From NCBI RefSeq assembly GCF_014050145.1, contig NZ_JACFYF010000007.1, positions 62,001 to 126,000 of the forward strand: a DNA stretch of 64,000 bases, given 5' to 3'. The DNA is from Vibrio marinisediminis (GTDB lineage Bacteria > Pseudomonadota > Gammaproteobacteria > Enterobacterales > Vibrionaceae). A program made the position numbers and the translations under genes. Below are positions 56,808 through 64,000 of the stretch, piece by piece. The notes beneath the pieces were generated by a model, which searched no databases, was not told the DNA's origin, and saw nothing but the letters and a program-made list of their open reading frames with translations. Each line of letters opens with the position of its first letter. The first letter of the stretch is position 1.

Positions 56808-58295
56808 ATGACTCAACAAAAAAATTTAGCTCAACTATCAGCTCTAAATGGTGTCCAAGCGGAGCATTCTCTTTATATCGCAGGAGAGTGGCAATCTGGC
56901 ATTAGTACGGTCGCCAATATTAACCCTTCTGATATCACTGAAAAGCTTGGCGACTTTGCTCAAGCAAGTGAAGCACAAGTCCAGCAAGCCATATCTGCGG
57001 CTAAACAAGCTCAGCCAGAATGGGAAAAAACACCGATAGAACGCAAACAAGCAGTACTTCAGGCGATTGGTGATGAGTTAATTGCACGCTGTGATGAATT
57101 GGGTACGTTGCTTTCTCGCGAAGAGGGTAAACCGTTCGCCGAAGGTCGAGGTGAGATTTATCGCGCAGGACAATTCTTCCAATATTTTGCGGCAGAAGTA
57201 TTGCGACAAATTGGCGACAGTGCCGACTCCGTTCGTCCTGGTGTCTCGGTTGAGGTGACGCGTGAAGCGGTTGGTGTTATTGCGGTTATCTCCCCTTGGA
57301 ATTTCCCGACTGCGACTGCCGCTTGGAAAATTGCTCCTGCCTTGGCATTTGGTAACAGTGTGATTTGGAAACCGGCGAATTTAACGCCGGCGAGTGCGGT
57401 AGCACTAACAGAAATCATCCATCGTCAGGGATTACCAGTTGGCACTTTTAACTTGGTTATAGGCAGTGGTTCACAAGTTGGTAATGCGCTGATTAACTCT
57501 ACACAAGTGAATGGCGTGAGCTTTACTGGTTCTGTTGACACCGGACGTAAAGTTGCGGCTGCAACGGCACCTAATTTTGTTCGCTGTCAGTTGGAGATGG
57601 GCAGTAAAAATGCGCTCGTTGTTGCCAATGATGCCGACATTCAAATTGCAGTTGAGGCGACGATTGCAGGCTCTTTCTCTGGTGCTGGTCAGAAGTGTAC
57701 GGCGTCGTCACGTTTAGTGGTGATGGATGGCATCCATGATGCCTATGTAGAGGCACTGATCAAACGCATGAGCGAGCTAAAAGTGGGTCATGCACTAGAA
57801 GAAGGCGTGTTTATGGGGCCAGTAGTCGATGGTAACCAACTTGACGCTAACTTTTCCTGGATTGATAAAGCGCGTGAAAGTGGCGCGGAGCTGGCATTTG
57901 GTGGTGAGCGTTTGAGTTTAAAACATGACGGTTTTTACATGTCGCCAACGTTATTCCTCAATACAAACAATAGCTGGGAAGTGAATCAAGAAGAAGTGTT
58001 TGCCCCAATGGCAAGCGTGATTCGTGTTTCTGATTTAGACGAAGCGATTGCAACAGTAAACGACACGCGCTTCGGGTTGACAGGGGGCATCATCACTCAA
58101 AGTTTGCGTAATAGCGCCATCTTTAAACAACAAGCTCAAACTGGCTGTGTGATGGTCAATTTGCCTACGGCAGGTACTGATTACCATGTGCCATTTGGTG
58201 GGCGTAAAGAATCAAGCTTTGGTCCTCGCGAGCAAGGTCAATACGCAAAAGAGTTCTACACAGTAGTAAAAACGGCTTACCAGCGCCCTTACTAG
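56808..58295 (+). CDS. NAD(P)-dependent aldehyde dehydrogenase
   Basis: 495-residue ALDH. Catalytic Cys is C297 in GAGQKCTASSRLVV, general-base Glu in CQLEMGSKNALVV, cofactor region VISPWNFPTATAAWK and FTGSVDTGRKVA. The QKCTASSR context is typical of the 2,5-dioxovalerate (alpha-ketoglutarate semialdehyde) dehydrogenase group, but substrate is open. AAGGA 7 nt before the ATG. Lies 102 bp after the RidA gene and upstream of the dipeptidase-like gene. Confidence 0.88.
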   Translation: MTQQKNLAQLSALNGVQAEHSLYIAGEWQSGISTVANINPSDITEKLGDFAQASEAQVQQAISAAKQAQPEWEKTPIERKQAVLQAIGDELIARCDELGTLLSREEGKPFAEGRGEIYRAGQFFQYFAAEVLRQIGDSADSVRPGVSVEVTREAVGVIAVISPWNFPTATAAWKIAPALAFGNSVIWKPANLTPASAVALTEIIHRQGLPVGTFNLVIGSGSQVGNALINSTQVNGVSFTGSVDTGRKVAAATAPNFVRCQLEMGSKNALVVANDADIQIAVEATIAGSFSGAGQKCTASSRLVVMDGIHDAYVEALIKRMSELKVGHALEEGVFMGPVVDGNQLDANFSWIDKARESGAELAFGGERLSLKHDGFYMSPTLFLNTNNSWEVNQEEVFAPMASVIRVSDLDEAIATVNDTRFGLTGGIITQSLRNSAIFKQQAQTGCVMVNLPTAGTDYHVPFGGRKESSFGPREQGQYAKEFYTVVKTAYQRPY

Positions 58296-58310
58296 TGAGT
58301 GTTCTGTGCT

Positions 58311-58331
58311 GAGGGGAAATTTGCTCCCCTC
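58311..58331. other. Intercistronic hairpin after aldehyde dehydrogenase
   Basis: GAGGGGA and TCCCCTC pair perfectly around 7 nt in the ALDH-dipeptidase gap; no T run, so probably message processing or stability. Confidence 0.45.
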
Positions 58332-58372
58332 CTGAACTTAATAGTAAAGCGAAACAACAGTAAGGAATGGGT

Positions 58373-59362
58373 ATGTATCATCAACGGATTGTGATTGATG
58401 GGTTGCAGTACTGCAACTGGGACAGAGAATACTTTTTAACCCTAAAAGCCAGTGGCATAACCGCAGTGCACGCGACGATTGTATACCACGAAAACGCGCG
58501 CGAAACGCTAACTCGCTTTGCTGAGTGGAACCTTCGTTTCGAGCAACACGCTGATCTTATTATGCCCATTCATTCAATGGCAGATGTTGAACGTGCCAAG
58601 CAACTTGGCAAAGTTGGTGTGTTTTTCGGTGCGCAGAACTGCTCGCCAATCGATGATGAAATCGGTTTGATTGAGGTGATGCGTCGCCAAGGTTTACTGA
58701 TCATGCAACTGACGTATAACAACCAAAGCTTGTTGGCGACAGGTTGTTATGAGCAGAACGATTCGGGTATCACTCGTTTCGGTAAGCAAGCAATCGAAGA
58801 GATGAACCGAGTCGGTATGATTATCGATATGTCGCACAGTGCTGAGCGTTCAACACTGGAAGCGATTGACCATTCTTCCCGTCCGATCTGCATTAGTCAT
58901 GCGAACCCGACATTTGCGCATGATGCTTTGCGCAATAAATCAAATCAAGTGATCAAATCGTTAACTGAGCGTGGTGGTTTGATTGGTTTTAGTTTGTATC
59001 CATTTCACTTGCCAAACGGCAGCCAATGTACGCTAGAAGACTTTTGCCAGATGGTTGCGACAACGGCAGATATGTTTGGTGTTGAGCATTTAGGTATTGG
59101 CAGTGACTTATGCCTAAACCAACCTCAGCAAGTATTGGAATGGATGCGCAACGGACGGTGGTCGAAGGCAATGGATTATGGTGAAGGATCAGCCACTAAT
59201 TCAGGCTGGCCAGATGCGCTGCCATGGTTTAGTGGTAGCGAGGGAATGGAGAATATCTATAACGGATTATTGCGTCATGGGTTTAGTGAGTCGGAGGCAG
59301 GGCAAGTAATGGGTGAGAATTGGTTCAACTTCTTACAGCAAGGGTTAAAGGTGAGTGAGTAA
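58373..59362 (+). CDS. M19 (renal dipeptidase-like) family protein lacking some metal ligands
   Basis: 329-residue amidohydrolase-fold protein of peptidase family M19. Retained: His in IIDMSHSAERS, His in ICISHANPT and Asp in LGIGSDLCLN. Missing: the N-terminal HxD (normally DGHNDLP, here DGLQYCNWD) and the bridging Glu (here FFGAQNCS). A similar subgroup sits in the glycine-betaine/dimethylglycine catabolic region of Pseudomonas (from memory), so a role in methylated-amine breakdown is plausible. AAGGA is 6 nt before the ATG at 58373 but abuts an ATG at 58367, so 58373 is chosen. Confidence 0.82.
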   Translation: MYHQRIVIDGLQYCNWDREYFLTLKASGITAVHATIVYHENARETLTRFAEWNLRFEQHADLIMPIHSMADVERAKQLGKVGVFFGAQNCSPIDDEIGLIEVMRRQGLLIMQLTYNNQSLLATGCYEQNDSGITRFGKQAIEEMNRVGMIIDMSHSAERSTLEAIDHSSRPICISHANPTFAHDALRNKSNQVIKSLTERGGLIGFSLYPFHLPNGSQCTLEDFCQMVATTADMFGVEHLGIGSDLCLNQPQQVLEWMRNGRWSKAMDYGEGSATNSGWPDALPWFSGSEGMENIYNGLLRHGFSESEAGQVMGENWFNFLQQGLKVSE

Positions 59363-59477
59363 ACCACAACTCTAACATGGAGCCGCCTGTAGATAATTAG
59401 ATCATAGCGCAGGTGTTAAATATACAGTTTGTTGCCAATATTTGATTGGTCGCTGCAAAAAACTCTGGAGTCAGTGT

Positions 59478-61082
59478 ATGTCTGATTTAAGCGATAGCAT
59501 GAAAGATTCAACGGTGAATTCATCATCGGCAAAGCAAGCAACACAGTACAACAGCACAAATGTAAATGAAAACGCTCAAAATAAGTTAGGGCTAAACAAT
59601 CCAGCATTTTGGTACAGTGGTGGGTTTATCGCATTGTTCGTCGCGATTGCCCTTTATGATGCAGAGCTGCTTTCCTCACTTGTTAATGCTGGTTTCAGCT
59701 GGTCGGTGGGTGTGTTTGGTCCATATTGGCAATTACTACTTCTGCTTACTTTTGTCATCGGTCTTGGCTTGGCTGCTGGGCGAACCGGCAAGGTAATTCT
59801 TGGTGGTATTGAAAAACCGGAAATGGATGGTTTTCGCTGGATGGCGATCATCTTTTGTACGCTACTCGCTGGTGGCGGTGTGTTTTGGGCAGCAGCAGAG
59901 CCCATCGCGCATTATGTAAACCCACCACCATTATATGGTACACAGGAAAATAACCAGCAAGGGGCGGTGAATGCGTTATCGCAATCATTTATGCACTGGG
60001 GCTTTTTAGCCTGGGCAATTGTAGGTAGCTTAACGTCAATTGTAGTGATGCACTTGCATTACGATAAAGGTTTACCACTAAAACCACGTACACTTCTTTA
60101 TCCGATTCTTGGTGAGAGAGCCCTGAAGGGACACACTGGCTCACTAATTGATGCGTGTTGTATTGTTGCTGTTGCTGCGGGCACGATCGGACCAATAGGC
60201 TTCCTAGGTTTGCAGGTTAGCTACGCGTTAAACGTGTTGTTTGAAATACCAGATGGCTTTACTACTCAACTTATTATTATCCTTTTTGCCATCGTACTTT
60301 ATACCTTATCTGCTATCAGTGGTCTTAACCGTGGCATGCAAATGCTTAGCCGTTACAACGTAATTTTAGCCGTGGCGCTAATGGCTTACATTCTAATTTT
60401 TGGTCCGACTAACTTTATCTTTAATGGTTATATTCAGGGTGTAGGCAGCATGCTGGATAACTTCATTCCTATGGCGACATATCGTGGCGATGAGGGTTGG
60501 TTGAGCTGGTGGACAGTATTCTTCTGGGGTTGGTTCCTAGGCTATGGACCAATGATGGCCATTTTCATTGCTCGCATTTCGCGTGGTCGTAGCATCCGTC
60601 AGTTGATTGTCACTATTAGCATTGTAGCCCCGCTAGCCACATGTTTTTGGTTCACCATTGTTGGTGGTTCAGGGCTGGCATTTGAAATTGCAGAACCGGG
60701 TAGCGTTAGTAAAGCGTTTGAAGGGTTTAATTTGCCCGGAGCATTATTGGCGGTAACGCAGCAACTTCCTTTGCCAATGGTCGTGTCGATTCTATTCTTA
60801 ATTCTAACCACTATTTTTATTGTTACGACGGGTGACTCGATGACCTACACCATCAGCGTTGTGATCAGTGGTGAAACGGAACCGAATGTGCTTATCCGAG
60901 TTTTCTGGGGAGCGATGATGGGCGTAACCGCGTTGATCCTTATTTCTCTAGGTTCTGGTGGGATTTCAGCATTGCAATCGTTCATTGTAATAACAGCAGT
61001 ACCCGTATCTCTTATTTTGTTGCCGTCACTTTGGAATGCGCCACAAATAGCGATAAAAATGGCAAAGGCACAAGGTTTATAA
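59478..61082 (+). CDS. BCCT-family betaine/carnitine/choline transporter
   Basis: 534-residue secondary transporter of quaternary ammonium compounds with about twelve membrane helices after a hydrophilic N-terminal tail (1-45). Family motifs: GGGVFWAAAEPIAHY, LSAISGLNRGMQMLSRYN, and the signature WTVFFWGWFLGYGPMMAIFI then ARISRGRSIRQ. The aromatic betaine box region is intact. GGAG is 8 nt before the ATG at 59478; the longer frame upstream is unsupported. Sits within the catabolic set and probably imports its substrate. A perfect hairpin follows. Confidence 0.92.
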   Translation: MSDLSDSMKDSTVNSSSAKQATQYNSTNVNENAQNKLGLNNPAFWYSGGFIALFVAIALYDAELLSSLVNAGFSWSVGVFGPYWQLLLLLTFVIGLGLAAGRTGKVILGGIEKPEMDGFRWMAIIFCTLLAGGGVFWAAAEPIAHYVNPPPLYGTQENNQQGAVNALSQSFMHWGFLAWAIVGSLTSIVVMHLHYDKGLPLKPRTLLYPILGERALKGHTGSLIDACCIVAVAAGTIGPIGFLGLQVSYALNVLFEIPDGFTTQLIIILFAIVLYTLSAISGLNRGMQMLSRYNVILAVALMAYILIFGPTNFIFNGYIQGVGSMLDNFIPMATYRGDEGWLSWWTVFFWGWFLGYGPMMAIFIARISRGRSIRQLIVTISIVAPLATCFWFTIVGGSGLAFEIAEPGSVSKAFEGFNLPGALLAVTQQLPLPMVVSILFLILTTIFIVTTGDSMTYTISVVISGETEPNVLIRVFWGAMMGVTALILISLGSGGISALQSFIVITAVPVSLILLPSLWNAPQIAIKMAKAQGL

Positions 61083-61128
61083 ACCAGGCTTTAAGGCTAT
61101 AGCTAAGAGTATAAATAACGTGAAGAGT

Positions 61129-61149
61129 GTGGGTGAGTTACTCACCCAC
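61129..61149. other. Hairpin after BCCT gene
   Basis: GTGGGTGAG-TTA-CTCACCCAC, a perfect 9-bp stem without a T tract, between the BCCT gene and the next gene. Confidence 0.5.
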
Positions 61150-61190
61150 CGAAACCTACCAATACGTACAATAATTAGGTGGTGAGCAAA

Positions 61191-62918
61191 ATGGATGCAC
61201 ATCCTTCCACTATTTTTAAACCAGAAATGCGCAATGCCGAGATTGTGATGGAGCCTTCGAGGTTAGGTGCAATGCATCAAAACCGAATCAGCTTTACCCG
61301 TACTCTTATTCGTAAAATGGCAAAGCAAGCGTGGTGCGTCAGCAAGCATGAGTGGCAGCTATGCCCTAAAGGATACGGACATGTAATCTATAGATTGTCG
61401 ACACCTCAACATGTTTACCACCTCGTCGTATTCTGTGATGAGATTGCTGACGATGAACGCAATGACCGTGTGATTGCTGAAAAATGGGACGTGACTTTTG
61501 CGTTAGTTCACGGTGATGTCGATGTCACTTTGCTAGAGCAACTAAGAGCGAATGTACCGTTGCAAGAAGCAGGGCGTAACCCAAACAACGTGTTGGTGCT
61601 CGCGAGAGCAAACAAGAGTGTGCGAGTTTTTGAGCATATTGTTAGCCAGCTATCTCAAGGTAAACAGCCAGATCCAAACGAGCTTGCTGAGGTCGGCTAT
61701 ATTTTGCGAACCACTGCAGTGTATGGTAATGGCAAGTTTGGTATTGCTGATTTCAAACTGTTAGAGAACAACCCTGATTTCAATCAGTCCTTTAGTGCAC
61801 AAATGTGTGCCGTGTATTTAATCAGAGAATTTAGCTTAGACTGGGTACATTATTTAGCGCAGCAACAAGGTGGAGAAAAAGCGATTTCGCTTCACCGTGG
61901 CTTGCAACGTTATTTAGGTGTTGGTAACGCAACGGGGCTTGGTATGGCGCCGTATCTAATTAATCACCCTTGCATTGTCGACCAATGGATGACAACACGT
62001 GAACGAGCGATCGCACAAGTGTTGTCAATGCCGTGTGAGTCGCGTTATTACGCGAAGTTACATGAACTGCTGAGCAAAGGTATTTGTCATTTGCAGCAGG
62101 TCATCACGATTAACGAACATCAAAACGACTTAAATTTGCGAGCGATTGACGACCTCGTGCAACTAACCGAACAGCTTCACGTAAACATGGCTTCTTGCGT
62201 TCATTGGGGCGAGTTTATTCAATATTCAAATGGATTAAGTTTAGAGTCTCAAGAGATTTTATTGTCATGTTTGATGGAGCTTTATCCTCAGCAAGTTGAT
62301 CAATTCGAAGAGCAGATGAATTGTGATGAAGCGCTGTCGTTAGAGAGTGGTAAGAAAATTGCCGATCTATTAGCTGTTCTTGAAGCTAAGTATCGATGGG
62401 CAATTAAAGCTGATTACGGATTAGCAGAGAATAATTATTGGTTTTGGTATCGCTCACAGGATAAAGAAGAACCGCGATTGGGGATAAGAGGCGAAGAACC
62501 TGGTGAAGAGCGTGAATTACCCTTAGACATTGGTCGACAAGTTTTTCGTTTATATCAGGCGTTACGCTCTCATCCAAGCGAATTGTCTTTAACAGAATTT
62601 CTTTTACACCAACCTAACTACCGGGCGATAGCCCGTAGAGTATGGACTCTCGGTCATAAAGAGATGGGGGATATTCAAATGAATGTCCTACGTGAGGACG
62701 CACTGCCAATGCATCTACTACGTTGTAAATTAGCGGTATTTGGCGCAACGAAATTTGATCCGCGATCAGACCGATGGGTTCGCGTTACTTTCTTCCAAGG
62801 CTCACCGTTACTAGATGAGATACAAAACCCGAATTATCAGGACAATTGGATATTTCCATTGCTTCCGACGAATGAACAGTTAGCGAACAAAGTGGCACAT
62901 GGAGGAGTTACATCATGA
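61191..62918 (+). CDS. Conserved-looking protein of unknown function, 575 residues
   Basis: No family recognised. Soluble, no signal peptide or membrane helix. Visible features: a compact N-terminal domain (about 35-120) with WQLCPKGYGHVIYRL and YHLVVFCDEIADDERNDR; a helical middle; and an acidic-basic block GIRGEEPGEERELPLDIGRQ near 415-435. ATG at 61191 is preceded by AGGTGGTGAG; a GTG at 61179 is the alternative. It overlaps the next gene by 4 nt (ATGA), so the two products probably act together in the BCCT/dipeptidase pathway. Confidence 0.7.
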   Translation: MDAHPSTIFKPEMRNAEIVMEPSRLGAMHQNRISFTRTLIRKMAKQAWCVSKHEWQLCPKGYGHVIYRLSTPQHVYHLVVFCDEIADDERNDRVIAEKWDVTFALVHGDVDVTLLEQLRANVPLQEAGRNPNNVLVLARANKSVRVFEHIVSQLSQGKQPDPNELAEVGYILRTTAVYGNGKFGIADFKLLENNPDFNQSFSAQMCAVYLIREFSLDWVHYLAQQQGGEKAISLHRGLQRYLGVGNATGLGMAPYLINHPCIVDQWMTTRERAIAQVLSMPCESRYYAKLHELLSKGICHLQQVITINEHQNDLNLRAIDDLVQLTEQLHVNMASCVHWGEFIQYSNGLSLESQEILLSCLMELYPQQVDQFEEQMNCDEALSLESGKKIADLLAVLEAKYRWAIKADYGLAENNYWFWYRSQDKEEPRLGIRGEEPGEERELPLDIGRQVFRLYQALRSHPSELSLTEFLLHQPNYRAIARRVWTLGHKEMGDIQMNVLREDALPMHLLRCKLAVFGATKFDPRSDRWVRVTFFQGSPLLDEIQNPNYQDNWIFPLLPTNEQLANKVAHGGVTS

Positions 62919-63646
62919 TTGTTTCTCATAATGAATTGGTTGCTGCGGTAAACAAAGCGTTCTTAGGTATGCGACGTACTTGTGGCGAAGCCGATATTAT
63001 TGCCAATATGGTCGCTGATTTACAAATGGTTGGTTTACATGGTGTGCGTCATTTTAACAATGCGAGCAATTATTTGAATGTAGAGAAGGATTGCCCTGTT
63101 GAGATTGAAAGCAGTGAGAGTGGTACGCTTAAGGTTGACCTTCACCAGTGCAGTTTAGCATGTCATCTACCCGTGATTATTGATTATTCACTCGAGAAAA
63201 TGGTGGGCAGCAAGCAGATAACCATTGTTTTGAATAATTGCCACAATCGCTGGTTAGCATACAGTGAGTTGGTTAAGTTAGCAGCAAAAGGAATAGCCTG
63301 TCGCACAACATGGGAGAATGGCAGTAAACCGAAGCGGATATTGTATGTGCTCAATCGAGGCTGCATTGCTCCTGAGCTCTATTTTTCAGATGTGACAACA
63401 TTTAATAATGAGCAGCTTCACTCGATGACGATCGAATTATCGGTGGATGACTTCTCACTCGAAGAGAGTGCAACAGGCTACTCTAGCCACGTCAATGGTA
63501 ATGAGTTGCAAAAAGTTCAGCAAGCAGCATGGCGAGAAGGCATTTTTGTTGATGACATTGAGTGGGAAACACTTAAGGAGACTGCGACGGTTTTCCTTGT
63601 TGAAAACAGCCAGCGCTCACTTCAAGGTGCAGGGGAGTTGGTTTAA
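62915..63646 (+). CDS. LDH2-like / DUF3726-type protein
   Basis: 243 residues. The N-terminus (VSHNELVAAVNKAFLGMRRT and ADIIANMVADLQMVGLHGVR) resembles the start of the malate/L-lactate dehydrogenase (Ldh_2) family. The full-length family is about 330-350 residues, and the NAD-binding part is not evident. I believe such proteins are catalogued as DUF3726, from memory and not searched. Start overlaps the preceding stop by 4 nt. Probably an accessory protein of the same pathway; catalytic activity cannot be claimed. Confidence 0.6.
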   Translation: MIVSHNELVAAVNKAFLGMRRTCGEADIIANMVADLQMVGLHGVRHFNNASNYLNVEKDCPVEIESSESGTLKVDLHQCSLACHLPVIIDYSLEKMVGSKQITIVLNNCHNRWLAYSELVKLAAKGIACRTTWENGSKPKRILYVLNRGCIAPELYFSDVTTFNNEQLHSMTIELSVDDFSLEESATGYSSHVNGNELQKVQQAAWREGIFVDDIEWETLKETATVFLVENSQRSLQGAGELV

Positions 63647-63802
63647 AAATAGGTAGCAATATACCTATCTACTGACAAAACGTTTGGTTATCGTCAGCTT
63701 AATTGAGTAACACTATCTATCCGACCCATTTATCTCTATTATCGCCAGCTTTGGTCACCTTCACCCTATGGAGGTGGCAACTGTTGAGAGCGGTATTTAG
63801 AA

Positions 63803-64000
63803 ATGAATTTAATTGGTTTACAACTTGATGCGAAAGCAAAACAATTAGTGAGTGAATCATTCGAAGAGCTGGATGAGCAAGACGGTTGGCTAAAAGTACC
63901 CGTTCGTATTGCGGCACAAATTGACTCGATCCTACGTGAAGAACAGTATGTGGGGACTGTCGTGTGGTTCAGTGAGTCAGATTTTATTGAAAAAGAAATA
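63803..64000 (+). CDS. Hypothetical protein, 3' end outside window
   Basis: An uninterrupted frame of 66 codons from ATG 63803 to the window edge, beginning MNLIGLQLDAKAKQLVSESF, with an acidic and amphipathic composition. Ribosome site is weak. No family recognised from this part. In the 156-bp gap before it, ATAGGTA...TACCTAT forms a small hairpin just after the preceding gene. Confidence 0.5.
   Translation, partial: MNLIGLQLDAKAKQLVSESFEELDEQDGWLKVPVRIAAQIDSILREEQYVGTVVWFSESDFIEKEI

Overview
The window reads as a chromosomal segment of a Vibrio species, most likely the second chromosome. This is inferred from recognisable Vibrio-type proteins, a 127-bp ERIC element, and several accessory paralogues of housekeeping genes (purA, hflX, a long recX-like gene) of the kind vibrios carry away from the main copies. 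No rRNA, tRNA, CRISPR array, transposase or prophage was seen.

Layout. (1) 1-11.5 kb: branched-chain amino-acid catabolism. The leucine arm (liuR-liuA-liuB, minus strand) diverges from a valine/isoleucine arm on the plus strand: thiolase, mmsA, isobutyryl-CoA-type dehydrogenase, enoyl-CoA hydratase, 3-hydroxyisobutyryl-CoA hydrolase, mmsB and an SDR. LiuR-like palindromes lie between the arms. (2) 11.6-18.5 kb: class I HMG-CoA reductase, an OsmC protein, an Lrp regulator, gamma-glutamyltransferase, a RecX-module protein and an AraC/GyrI regulator. (3) 18.5-23.6 kb: an RND efflux operon headed by an ABC-exporter membrane domain with no ATPase. (4) 23.7-27.5 kb: a LysR regulator, a PurA paralogue and a tyrosine phenol-lyase-like protein. 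Both enzymes have changed active-site positions, and related LysR-type palindromes lie upstream of each; this is the best candidate here for an undescribed function. (5) 27.8-32.2 kb: an HflX paralogue, two small unknown proteins and a chemoreceptor.

(6) 32.2-37.8 kb: an AT-rich two-gene defence island encoding a class 2 OLD (ATPase-TOPRIM) nuclease and a UvrD-type helicase (Gabija-like). It sits beside a decayed gatZ fragment. (7) 37.8-42.1 kb: an arginine-deiminase/DDAH-fold hydrolase, an amino-acid ABC importer without its ATPase gene, and a TetR regulator. (8) 42.3-53.0 kb: a tagatose-type sugar locus. It combines a ribose-type ABC importer and PfkB kinase (minus strand) with a fructose-type PTS, a second PfkB kinase and GatY (plus strand). 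GatZ is at one end, GatY at the other and a DeoR regulator in the middle. (9) 53-55.2 kb: a VOC protein and three small proteins. (10) 55.3-64 kb: a LysR regulator diverging from a catabolic gene set (RidA, aldehyde dehydrogenase, M19-like dipeptidase, BCCT transporter, two poorly known proteins), with a final gene running off the window.

How it works together: the liu/mms genes take branched-chain amino acids to acetyl-CoA and propionyl-CoA. The tagatose locus probably converges on tagatose-1,6-bisphosphate cleaved by GatYZ. The RidA-ALDH-dipeptidase-BCCT set looks like uptake and breakdown of a quaternary-ammonium or modified amino-acid compound (inference). Start codons were moved from the longest reading frame wherever a Shine-Dalgarno sequence supported a later start.
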